Assembly: GCA_009775375.1 (NCBI GenBank)
Contig: VSPO01000031.1
Span: 1 to 31,028 of the forward strand
Length of the DNA stretch: 31,028 nucleotides
Source: Muribaculaceae bacterium
Lineage (GTDB): Bacteria; Bacteroidota; Bacteroidia; Bacteroidales; Muribaculaceae
Reading direction: 5' to 3'
Shown here: positions 15,527-23,257 of the stretch, one piece after another
Layout of the letters: each line of letters starts with the position of its first letter
Numbering within the stretch: position 1 is the stretch's first letter
Made by a program: the position numbers and the translations under genes
The notes under the pieces: model-generated
What the model was told of the DNA's origin: nothing
What the model saw: only the letters and a program-made list of their open reading frames with translations
The model's database searches: none

Positions 15527-16681
15527 TTAACGTCCCTTGACTTTCACTTGGAGAGGATTGCGGATGCAATCTTTCTTATGGGTAAGGGCCTTTTGCCATT
15601 CTTCCAAGGAAGGCATCCCGCCCTTGCTCCATCCGGATCCCCAGAAATAAGAAAAAGGTTTGCCATTCTCGACTTTCCCTTTGAGCACGGCATGACCCAC
15701 GGCATCGCCTATCGGCTCTGCCAGAGGGATATAGACGGGCTCGGCATCGGAGACAGCCACAGTTCCCACGAAGATGGTGCCGTTGCCGGCCTCTGCATTC
15801 TCAGTCAGGTCGGCATAAGCGGTGGTGGCGTTCTCCTTGTCGAGGACATATCCTGCGGGATTCTGCTTATGGACCACCTGTCCCGCCACGATTTCACGTG
15901 GAGTCGTGAGCCCGTAATAAGTGATGTCGGAGCGGTTGAACCAGTCGCCGGCATCAAGGGTTATAATCCTTTCTTCAGCAGCCGGGATACCTTTTTCGGC
16001 AGTCACGGGGGGATAGGTCAAGCGTATCTGAAAACGCAAGGGACCCTGCTCCAGAATTTCGAACTCGGAGAAGCACCAGGGATAGATGATTTCTCCATCG
16101 GCATCGAGGAGCGCGTTGGTTCCTCCGCCGAGAGTCGGCCCTACCGTATACACGTCCATTCCGTCGCCATGGTCGCGATGGAACGAGATGTTCTTACGGT
16201 TGTTGAGCAGGTAGCGTTTCTCGAGAACAAGATCGGGCACGGATTTTGTCCAGATGTCGTAGCCGAACGCTCGCTCGCCGCGTTTCTGAAGCGTAGGCCC
16301 ATAGGCACGGAAAGCTCCCCGATCGTTTTCCCAAGTCATGTCGTCGGCGCGTTCGCGGAAAAGCCGGCCATATACGAGCGGCTTGACTGGAGCAGGGTCG
16401 CCTGATTCCGCTACGTATATGGCGGAATCTCCCGGCAACACGTCGGCTTGGAAAATGATTTTCCCGTTGTGGGTCTTTTGCCAGGGAATTTCCTTTCCGT
16501 CGGGATTCCGGAGGATGAAAGAGGGGGAACCGAGATGATTCTTGACCGCACTCTCATCGACCTCCACCATTTCCGCCGTGCGCGGGAAAGAGGCGGGGTT
16601 AAAAACTGAAATCTCCACAGATTCCGCGTGAGCCGCAATGGCGCACGCGAAAGCTGTGGAAAGTATTAAATTAGTCTTCAT
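15527..16681 (-). CDS. DUF4861 family secreted protein
   Basis: A 384-residue protein with a clear signal peptide (about 1-20, ending AHAES). The rest is a beta-rich fold typical of DUF4861 proteins, which often occur in Bacteroidetes loci for uronic-acid-containing polysaccharides. Recognisable stretches are NPASFPRTAEMVEV near the mature N-terminus, FRAYGPTLQKRGERAFGYD, SFHRDHGDGMDVY and the tryptophan-rich SYFWGSGWSKGGMPS near the end. His and Asp residues in the HRDHGDGMD segment could be catalytic or metal-binding, which is inference. It is encoded 20 bp after kduD and 50 bp before the permease, within one transcription unit. A periplasmic role on unsaturated uronates or oligosaccharides fits. 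I do not know a proven reaction for the family. Confidence 0.8.
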   Translation of the reverse strand: MKTNLILSTAFACAIAAHAESVEISVFNPASFPRTAEMVEVDESAVKNHLGSPSFILRNPDGKEIPWQKTHNGKIIFQADVLPGDSAIYVAESGDPAPVKPLVYGRLFRERADDMTWENDRGAFRAYGPTLQKRGERAFGYDIWTKSVPDLVLEKRYLLNNRKNISFHRDHGDGMDVYTVGPTLGGGTNALLDADGEIIYPWCFSEFEILEQGPLRFQIRLTYPPVTAEKGIPAAEERIITLDAGDWFNRSDITYYGLTTPREIVAGQVVHKQNPAGYVLDKENATTAYADLTENAEAGNGTIFVGTVAVSDAEPVYIPLAEPIGDAVGHAVLKGKVENGKPFSYFWGSGWSKGGMPSLEEWQKALTHKKDCIRNPLQVKVKGR

Positions 16682-16701
16682 GCGATAGATAGGGAAGCTT
16701 C

Positions 16702-17499
16702 TTACTGTGGCTGCTTGCCGATGTAGGCGAGAATGCCGCCGTCGACGTAGAGCACGTGGCCGTTGACGAAGTTGGAAGCGTCGGAAGCGAGGAAGACGGC
16801 GGGCCCCATGAGGTCTTCGGGCGTGCCCCAGCGTCCTGCGGGAGTCTTGGCGATGATGAACTGGTCAAAAGGATGGCGGCTGCCGTCGGGCTGACGCTCA
16901 CGCAGCGGGGCAGTCTGGGGAGTGGCGATATAGCCGGGGCCGATGCCGTTGCACTGGATGTTGGCCTCGCCGTATTCGGAGCAGATGTTGCGTGTCAGCA
17001 TCTTAAGGCCGCCTTTGGCAGCTGCATAAGCAGATACGGTCTCACGTCCGAGCTCACTCATCATGGAGCAGATGTTGATGATTTTGCCATGGCCCTTCTT
17101 GATCATGCCGGGAAGCACGGCCTTGGCCATGATGAATGGAGCCACGAGGTCGATGTCAACGACAAGACGGAAGTCTTTGACGTCCATCTCCGTCATTGGG
17201 GTGCGGCGGATAATTCCGGCGTTGTTGACGAGGATGTCGATGGTGCCATAGTTTTTCTCGATGTCAGCGACCATCGCCTTTACGCCCTCTTCATCCGTCA
17301 CGTCGCAGAAATATCCCTTGGCGTCGATGCCGGCTGCCTTATAATTGTCGGCGCCCATTTCGAGAGCACTCTCAGTGTTGGCGTTATAGATGATTTTTGC
17401 TCCGGCTGCGGCAAAAGCCTTTGCGATAGCGAAACCGATTCCATAGACCGCACCTGTGACCAGTGCGACTTTCCCTTCGAGGGAGAACATTTTTTCCAT
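16702..17499 (-). CDS. kduD: KduD, 2-dehydro-3-deoxy-D-gluconate 5-dehydrogenase
   Basis: A 265-residue short-chain dehydrogenase, which reduces 2,5-diketo-3-deoxygluconate to 2-keto-3-deoxygluconate with NAD(P)H. The SDR signatures are present: TGAVYGIG (glycine-rich loop), NNAG (about 90-93), the catalytic Ser in SMMSELG and YAAAK. The C-terminal VNGHVLYVDGGILAY is typical of KduD. There is no signal peptide, so it is cytoplasmic, unlike the KduI two genes downstream. A terminator-like hairpin (17621-17656) separates it from the GH105 gene upstream, so it probably heads its own kduD-DUF4861-permease-kduI unit. A possible -7 box TACATTTG (complement of 17577-17584) lies about 80 bp upstream of the start, but no well-spaced -33 is seen. 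Confidence 0.93.
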   Translation of the reverse strand: MEKMFSLEGKVALVTGAVYGIGFAIAKAFAAAGAKIIYNANTESALEMGADNYKAAGIDAKGYFCDVTDEEGVKAMVADIEKNYGTIDILVNNAGIIRRTPMTEMDVKDFRLVVDIDLVAPFIMAKAVLPGMIKKGHGKIINICSMMSELGRETVSAYAAAKGGLKMLTRNICSEYGEANIQCNGIGPGYIATPQTAPLRERQPDGSRHPFDQFIIAKTPAGRWGTPEDLMGPAVFLASDASNFVNGHVLYVDGGILAYIGKQPQ

Positions 17500-17620
17500 T
17501 GTCTTAGTTTTTTAGATTTTGACATTGGCGGCAACCTTTAATCAAGATGCCGCTATATTATGATACGTTTACATTGCAAATGTACTCAGTCTTGTCCAAA
17601 TGTCGGGTAAGAAAAAGTAA

Positions 17621-17656
17621 AAAATAGGGTAAAATTCGATAATATTACCCTATTTT
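17621..17656 (-). terminator. Terminator-like hairpin after the GH105 fusion gene
   Basis: AAAATAGGGTAA (17621-17632) and TTACCCTATTTT (17645-17656) are perfect 12-bp arms around a 12-base loop. On the minus strand the stem runs into TTTACTTTTTC, a T-rich tail, 24 bp past the stop of the GH105 gene. It splits the cluster into two transcription units. Confidence 0.65.
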
Positions 17657-17679
17657 GGTCAGTTTTCGGCATGAATGAT

Positions 17680-20004
17680 TCAGAAAAGGTCGCGGATTCG
17701 TCCGTTGGAGTCTCCCCAGTGGTGGTCTTTTGGGAATGGCTTCCCGCTCCACGCCTTCTTGCTCGTCCAGTCTTGTGGGGCGTCTGTCCAGAATGGATGC
17801 GTCGTCGGGAGGCCAAGAGGCATGAATGCGAGCGAGGTCATATAGAGCGATCCGTTGTTGGTGTACCAGTCAGCCACGTTGGGTTGCCGTCCTACGAATC
17901 CGATTGTAAGGAAATCTTTCTCGTTGAAGTTTTCCTTACCGTCGAACATGTTGTGCATGACGGCTGTCAAGGCTGCGCGCACCTGACCGGGTGTCAGCCC
18001 TGCGGGGAGCTTGTCATACCATGCCATAAGGGCAAGCGGCTGCATGGTGGCCATGCGGTAGGGGATAGAGCGGCCGAACACCGGGAAAGTGCCTTCCGGA
18101 GATATGAGCCTTTCGAGCACGATGGCATATTTCTGGGTGCGCTTCAAGGCACGGTCGTAGTATTTGGGGTAATGAATGCGCGTGTAGGATTTCGCGTCCT
18201 TCATGTTCTGGAGAGTCTCAAGATACATGGGATGGAAAACGTAGCTGCTGTAGTAGTCGAAAGCGAAATCAGGGCCGTCGGCATACCATCCGTCGCCCGT
18301 ATACCATTCCTCCGTCTTGCGAATGGCTGAGTTTATGCGATATTCGTCGTGTGGAGCGCCGGCCTTTGCAAGAAAACTCTCGATTGTGGAGGAGAAGAGC
18401 AGCCAGTTGGTGTAGGGGGGGTCTACGCGGCGCAGTCCCGTGAATTCCTTGATGTAGCGTTGCTTAGTCTTCTCGTCGAGCGGCATCCAGAGGGCATCGT
18501 AGGCACGGATGAAGCTTTCCGCAACATAAGCTGCATCGACCAGAGCCTGGCCCTCGCCGCTCCAGGCGAGATAGTCGGGGCTATCGGGATCGACAGCATG
18601 GGCATAAGCCTTAAGGGCCATTTCCCGAAGCTGCTTACGCATATTTCCCTCCTCCGTGTCGTCGTCGGGCAAAGCAAGCCATGGGGCAATGCCGGCCATA
18701 AGACGGCCGAACGCCTCCATATAGGTCACTTTCTTGTTTCTCCCGTCCCAATTGGGGCTTACCTCCACAAGCATGTTCTTCTGAAGGTTGCCTTCCGCCA
18801 TGTTGCTGAGCACGGGATATGCAATCTTATAGGCGAGGTCTGACCAATATTTGCGGTCGGCATTCTGTTCTTTCTCCAGGAAACGGACGTATTCACAAGC
18901 TGCGAGCAGGAAAGCCCCGACTCCAAAGTCGGCGGTGGATTTCTTGTCGACCACCTGGCCGGGAATCGCTTTCTCCCCGATAGGCTGCACATAACCGACG
19001 CTTCCATCCTTCTGCAAGGCAGTGTGGCGCAGATAATTCCAACCCTTCATGGCCGCGTCGAGATACTTCTCCCCTTTGAGGTAGCCATTGTTGATGCCCC
19101 AGAGCAGGCCATAGGTGAAGAAAGCCGTTCCGCTTGTCTCAGGGCCGGGAGCGTGTTCAGGATCGAGCATAGAGCGGGTCCAGTAGCCTTCGGGCTGCTG
19201 ACATGCCACTACGGCATCGGCCATCTTGACGAATTTCTTCTCAAAGAAATCGCGATGCTTATAGTTGGCCGGCACGTCGGCAAGCACCTTGGCAAGGCCT
19301 GCGAGCACCCAACCGTCGCCACGAGCCCAGAAATCCTTTTTCCCGTTGGCGCTCTTGTGCTTGGGATAGACGTATTTGCCGTCGCGGAAATAAAGTCCCG
19401 TGTCTTCGTCGAGCATTATGCTGTCGCTGACGAGCACATAGTCGTAAAGTTTGTTGAGATACTGTTCGTTGCCTGTGATTTTGTAAAGCTTTGTCATCAC
19501 GGGCATGACCATGTAAAGACCGTCGGCCCACCACCAATAGTCGTTCTGCGGGGTAGACATCTCGTATTCCATCACCTCGCGTGCCCGACGTATGCGTTTG
19601 TCGTCGGGCAGGATATTGTAGAGGTCGGCATACGTCTGGAAGCAGATTTGCCAGTCGCCGAAGAGCACGTGGTCGTCGGTCTCGCCGTAATTGTATTTCC
19701 ACTTCGAGCGGTCGTTACCCTTTGCGCCCTTCCAGTCGTTGTGGTCGGCCCAAGCTATCGAATAATCAAGGTAGTCGGGATTTCCGGTCAGTTTGTAGGC
19801 CTCCATGTTGCCCGTGTGGTAGGCGGCAACGTGCCAGAACGACCAGTCTTCCGGAGAATGGGTTTTCTGCCAATGGGTGTTCACCTTGTCGATGATGCCC
19901 CTGACCTCGGCGGCCTCCTTTGCATTCTTGTCGGGAGCGGCCGTTGCTGTTGTCGCGAGGGAAACGAGTCCGCAGGCAACGAGGAACTTGGAAATTGAGT
20001 TCAT
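17680..20004 (-). CDS. GH105 unsaturated uronyl hydrolase fused to DUF2264 (GH154-like)
   Basis: A 774-residue protein with an export signal (about 1-22). Residues 30-375 are a GH105-type (alpha/alpha)6 barrel, with the WWWADGLYMVMP motif (probable catalytic Asp161, matching the YteR aspartate), ETDDHVLFGDW, and WARGDGW at 226-232. This family hydrates and removes a 4,5-unsaturated uronic acid from the non-reducing end of oligosaccharides left by a lyase. Residues from about 385 to the end match DUF2264 (the group I recall as GH154, reported glucuronidases), with WSGEGQALVDAAY, NWLLFSSTIE and YADGPDFAFDYYSSYVFHP. The fusion may strip successive uronic acids. The neighbouring kdu genes handle the released unsaturated uronate, which supports the GH105 assignment. 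It is periplasmic or surface-bound. Confidence 0.88.
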   Translation of the reverse strand: MNSISKFLVACGLVSLATTATAAPDKNAKEAAEVRGIIDKVNTHWQKTHSPEDWSFWHVAAYHTGNMEAYKLTGNPDYLDYSIAWADHNDWKGAKGNDRSKWKYNYGETDDHVLFGDWQICFQTYADLYNILPDDKRIRRAREVMEYEMSTPQNDYWWWADGLYMVMPVMTKLYKITGNEQYLNKLYDYVLVSDSIMLDEDTGLYFRDGKYVYPKHKSANGKKDFWARGDGWVLAGLAKVLADVPANYKHRDFFEKKFVKMADAVVACQQPEGYWTRSMLDPEHAPGPETSGTAFFTYGLLWGINNGYLKGEKYLDAAMKGWNYLRHTALQKDGSVGYVQPIGEKAIPGQVVDKKSTADFGVGAFLLAACEYVRFLEKEQNADRKYWSDLAYKIAYPVLSNMAEGNLQKNMLVEVSPNWDGRNKKVTYMEAFGRLMAGIAPWLALPDDDTEEGNMRKQLREMALKAYAHAVDPDSPDYLAWSGEGQALVDAAYVAESFIRAYDALWMPLDEKTKQRYIKEFTGLRRVDPPYTNWLLFSSTIESFLAKAGAPHDEYRINSAIRKTEEWYTGDGWYADGPDFAFDYYSSYVFHPMYLETLQNMKDAKSYTRIHYPKYYDRALKRTQKYAIVLERLISPEGTFPVFGRSIPYRMATMQPLALMAWYDKLPAGLTPGQVRAALTAVMHNMFDGKENFNEKDFLTIGFVGRQPNVADWYTNNGSLYMTSLAFMPLGLPTTHPFWTDAPQDWTSKKAWSGKPFPKDHHWGDSNGRIRDLF

Positions 20005-20105
20005 GATTGGTATTGTTCTTTATTATATGTGTATAACGGAGTTTTTATGTCAATATTTCATGCCGGCCATCAATCCCCCAGGGGGGACAAGACGGAATCC
20101 CGACA
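20005..20105. other. Spacer between the GH43-like and GH105 genes
   Basis: About 100 bp without a gene. It holds a small CCCCC-A-GGGGG inverted repeat near 20085-20097 with no T tail. No recognisable promoter box was found, so the two genes are probably co-transcribed. Confidence 0.4.
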
Positions 20106-21248
20106 TCACAATTCGGATGGCGACCATTCAGCTTTCCATTCAACATAGGGGACGCCGTCTTCTCCCCATTCCACGGGAAGCCAAAGATAGCGTGAATTTT
20201 TGAGGCTCTTGGGGTCCCACTTGTCGAACATGGCGATATATGAGTCTTTTTTACCGGGCACTTTCAGGATATAGTTGCTTTGCCCGAGGAAAGTCTTGTC
20301 GGCGTTTTCTCCGCGACAGGGGTTGGGGAGTTGTTTCCATTCGCCCAACATGCTGTCGGCTGTCATAAGCCGGGCCTCGTTGGGAGCCCATCCCGTGCAG
20401 CCGGAGGCAATCATCCAATACTTACCGTCTTTCTTCATTACTGCTGGGGCCTCGTTGTGTCCGCCCGGGAATATGCGTATGTATCGTCCCGTATGGTCGA
20501 GATAGTCGTCGGTCAGTTCGGCTATGTGTAGGGTCAGGTTGTCTTCCGAGGAATAGATATGATATGCTTTGCCGTTGTCGTCGACGAAGAGGGTCATGTC
20601 GCGGCTCATCTGTCCGCCGGGGAGGTCGCGAAGAGTGAACATTCCGTTTCCTATCTCCGAACGCCATTCGGGCGTCCACCATTCCATCTTTTCGCCGGCA
20701 CGTTTGGATGCTTTGTCGTAGGCGAGATTAGTCGGCATCAATGTCGGGTTGACACGTCCTGACTTAAGGAACTTGAATGGCCCGGTCGGAGCGTCGCTCA
20801 CGGCCACGGCATATCTTGCCGGACCATACCCCTTCCCTTTGAGCTCAAGATGGAAGTACATGACGTATTTCCCGGTCTTTTTATTGTAGATTACCTTTGG
20901 ACGCTCGAAGATGCAGCCGCGTTCGATGTCATGGCCGGGTTGATCGGAAGCTTTCAGAGCGAGGCCCTCATAGGTCCAGTCGGTCAGGTTGGGGGAGGAG
21001 TAAACGTTGACGCCCTCCTGAGGATTAGGTCTGACTGATGCACGGTGCTCGCCATACCAGTAATACTTGCCGTCGGCGAAAATGACGCCGCCGCCATGGG
21101 CGTTGATCGTGTCGCCTGCCGCGTCTTTCCATATCTCGCCCGGACGGATTGTCGGGTTGGCGGCCGTCGCTTCGGAAGGATGCGAGAAAGCGGCCGCGGC
21201 AATGGAGCAGGAGAGCAAAAATGTTCTGATGATTTGTCTGGAGGTCAT
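20106..21248 (-). CDS. GH43-like five-bladed glycosidase (galactanase-type subfamily)
   Basis: A 380-residue secreted glycosidase (signal peptide about 1-30). Five-bladed propeller landmarks are NAHGGGVIFADGKYYWYGEH (49-68), FERPKVIYN (Glu115 region), VAVSDAPTGPFKF and YSSEDNLTLHIAELTDDYL. This pattern matches GH43 subfamilies of the exo-beta-1,3-galactanase type (subfamilies 24 and 34), where the first-blade aspartate of classic GH43 enzymes is replaced by the HGGG sequence. The substrate is therefore probably a galactose-containing side chain, for example in arabinogalactan or pectin. Subfamily assignment is my judgement. It is the first gene of the catabolic cluster; no TAnnTTTG box is seen upstream, so it may depend on a dedicated activator. 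Confidence 0.85.
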   Translation of the reverse strand: MTSRQIIRTFLLSCSIAAAAFSHPSEATAANPTIRPGEIWKDAAGDTINAHGGGVIFADGKYYWYGEHRASVRPNPQEGVNVYSSPNLTDWTYEGLALKASDQPGHDIERGCIFERPKVIYNKKTGKYVMYFHLELKGKGYGPARYAVAVSDAPTGPFKFLKSGRVNPTLMPTNLAYDKASKRAGEKMEWWTPEWRSEIGNGMFTLRDLPGGQMSRDMTLFVDDNGKAYHIYSSEDNLTLHIAELTDDYLDHTGRYIRIFPGGHNEAPAVMKKDGKYWMIASGCTGWAPNEARLMTADSMLGEWKQLPNPCRGENADKTFLGQSNYILKVPGKKDSYIAMFDKWDPKSLKNSRYLWLPVEWGEDGVPYVEWKAEWSPSEL

Positions 21249-21536
21249 TTGTTATAGAGTTTTATGGAATTGTAATCTGATTTGATGAAGAGGCCGGATT
21301 GTTTGGGAGCAGGCGGCATCATAAAGGGAACGTAGAAAAAGCAGGCTACGACACGTTCATATCGTTCAAAAAACGGTCAGTTTATTCCATTAACCGGGAA
21401 TATGAACGAAACGGAGGACAATTGACTAATCCGGACATGTCGGGATAAAAGGCATCAAAGATTGCAGGGGTGATTCCAAGAGCGGGACTCTAATTTGCAA
21501 AATTGAAAAATATTCCATCAATATGGTTGAAAAAGA
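21249..21536. promoter_or_regulatory. Divergent intergenic region with an inverted repeat
   Basis: No gene is seen. CGTTCATAT (21354-21362) and its complement ATATGAACG (21400-21408) form a 9-bp inverted repeat about 37 bp apart. CGTTCA repeats directly at 21354 and 21363. It lies 105-160 bp upstream of the GH43-like gene and could be a regulator site. Confidence 0.35.
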
Positions 21537-21566
21537 TTGGATTGCCGAATAAAATTCGTAAATTTG
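21537..21566 (+). promoter_or_regulatory. Promoter of the nadB-ctp-mfd operon
   Basis: TTG (21537-21539), a 19-nt spacer and TAAATTTG (21559-21566) fit the Bacteroidetes -33/-7 consensus with ideal spacing. It would start transcription near 21573, leaving a leader of about 80 nt before the nadB ATG at 21652. Confidence 0.75.
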
Positions 21567-21651
21567 CCGTTTGATAAGAGCCGCCGTTCTCCCCGACGGC
21601 CTGATTCAAAAGAATAAATATGAACAACGTCAGTATATAAACTACAGCAAT

Positions 21652-23244
21652 ATGGTCTACAGATATGATTATCTCGTGATAGGGTCCGGCATCGCCGGGA
21701 TGAGCTTTGCCCTCAAAGCCGCCAAGACGGGAAGAGTGGCTCTTATTTGCAAAACCACCCTTGAGGAGGCTAACACGTATTTTGCACAGGGCGGCGTGGC
21801 AAGTGTCACCAACCTTGAGCTGGATGATTTTGAAAAGCATATCAACGACACAATGGTGGCGGGCGATTGGCTTTCCGAGCAGGAGGCAGTGGAAAAAGTT
21901 GTCAGGAATGCCCCGTCGCAAATTAAAGAGCTGATAGGATGGGGAGTGAATTTCGACAAGAAAGACGACGGCACATTCGACCTTCATCGCGAAGGCGGAC
22001 ACTCGGAATTCCGCATCCTGCATCATGCCGACAACACCGGCGCGGAGATACAGACCAGCCTGGTGGAAGCCGTGAAATCCAATCCCCAAATTGACGTCTA
22101 TGAGAATCATTTCGCCCTTGAGGTCATCACGCAGCATCATCTCGGAAAGATCGTGACCCGCAGGACCCCCGACATCACCTGCTACGGGGCTTACGTCCTT
22201 GATCAGGAGACCGGCCGGACCGACACATTCCTCGCCAAAGTCACAGTGATGGCAACGGGGGGCGTCGGGGCAGTCTACACCACCACTACCAATCCATTGA
22301 TAGCCACAGGCGACGGCATAGCGATGGTCTATCGCGCGAAAGGGACGGTGAAAGACATGGAATTCATCCAATTTCATCCCACGGCCCTTTATCATCCCGG
22401 CGACCGTCCGTCGTTCCTCATCACAGAGGCTATGCGCGGCTATGGGGCAGTGCTTCGCAACATCGACGGGGAGGAGTTCATGCAGAAATACGATCCCCGC
22501 CTGTCGCTTGCCCCACGCGACATCGTGGCCAGGGCGATAGACTCCGAGATGAAACTCCATGGCACCGACCACGTCTACCTCGATGTAACCCACAAAGATC
22601 CGGAGGAGACGCGCCGCCATTTCCCCAACATCTATGAGAAGTGTCTGTCGCTTGGCATAGACATCACCAAGGATATGATTCCCGTGGCTCCCGCCGCCCA
22701 TTATCTATGCGGGGGAATAAAGGTGGATCTCAACGGGGAATCTTCGATTAAGAGGCTTTATGCCGTCGGGGAATGCAGTTGCACCGGTCTGCACGGGGGC
22801 AACCGCCTTGCCAGCAACTCGCTTATAGAGGCGGTGGTCTATGCCGACGCCGCCGCCCGCCATGCCACGGAGGCCATTAAAGGTTATGACTTCCGCAACG
22901 ACGTGCCGGAATGGAACGACGAGGGGACGGCACATCCCGAGGAGATGGTGCTCATCACGCAGAGCGAAAAGGAGGTGAACCAGATTATGGGTTATTACGT
23001 CGGCATCGTGCGTTCTGACCTGCGTCTTGACAGGGCCTGGAACCGTCTGGACATCCTTTATGAGGAGACCGAGAAGCTTTTCAAGGTCAGCAAGCCGAGC
23101 CGGGAGCTTTGCGAGCTGCGCAACATCATCAACGTGGCATATCTCATAATGCGTCAGGCAAGGGAGAGAAAAGAAAGCCGGGGACTCCATTTCACGGTTG
23201 ACTATCCTCCAGTTTCTAAACCTAAGGGGGAATGCAAATGTTAA
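21652..23244 (+). CDS. nadB: L-aspartate oxidase
   Basis: A 530-residue FAD enzyme that oxidises L-aspartate to iminoaspartate, the first step of de novo NAD synthesis. Motifs: the FAD-binding GSGIAG (11-16), YFAQGGVASV, the substrate-binding EGGHSEFRILH, ATGGVGAVY, MEFIQFHPTAL, APRDIVARAI, HYLCGGIKVD and the C-terminal GLHGGNRLASNSLIEAVV. The ATG at 21652 was chosen because MVYRYDYLVIGSG starts the family; the longer in-frame start at 21571 falls at the predicted transcription start. Length matches the family (about 530-540). The C-terminus ends PKGECKC, an unusual cysteine pair that might bind metal or be incidental. Neither nadA nor nadC is in the window. The protease gene follows 13 bp later. 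Confidence 0.96.
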   Translation: MVYRYDYLVIGSGIAGMSFALKAAKTGRVALICKTTLEEANTYFAQGGVASVTNLELDDFEKHINDTMVAGDWLSEQEAVEKVVRNAPSQIKELIGWGVNFDKKDDGTFDLHREGGHSEFRILHHADNTGAEIQTSLVEAVKSNPQIDVYENHFALEVITQHHLGKIVTRRTPDITCYGAYVLDQETGRTDTFLAKVTVMATGGVGAVYTTTTNPLIATGDGIAMVYRAKGTVKDMEFIQFHPTALYHPGDRPSFLITEAMRGYGAVLRNIDGEEFMQKYDPRLSLAPRDIVARAIDSEMKLHGTDHVYLDVTHKDPEETRRHFPNIYEKCLSLGIDITKDMIPVAPAAHYLCGGIKVDLNGESSIKRLYAVGECSCTGLHGGNRLASNSLIEAVVYADAAARHATEAIKGYDFRNDVPEWNDEGTAHPEEMVLITQSEKEVNQIMGYYVGIVRSDLRLDRAWNRLDILYEETEKLFKVSKPSRELCELRNIINVAYLIMRQARERKESRGLHFTVDYPPVSKPKGECKC

Positions 23245-23257
23245 TAACAGAAAAAAC

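Noticed and set aside
21490..22701. 403-residue open frame antisense to nadB
   Set aside because: It lies opposite an enzyme gene with every family motif. Long antisense frames are common opposite GC-biased codons, and the translation has no recognisable domain.
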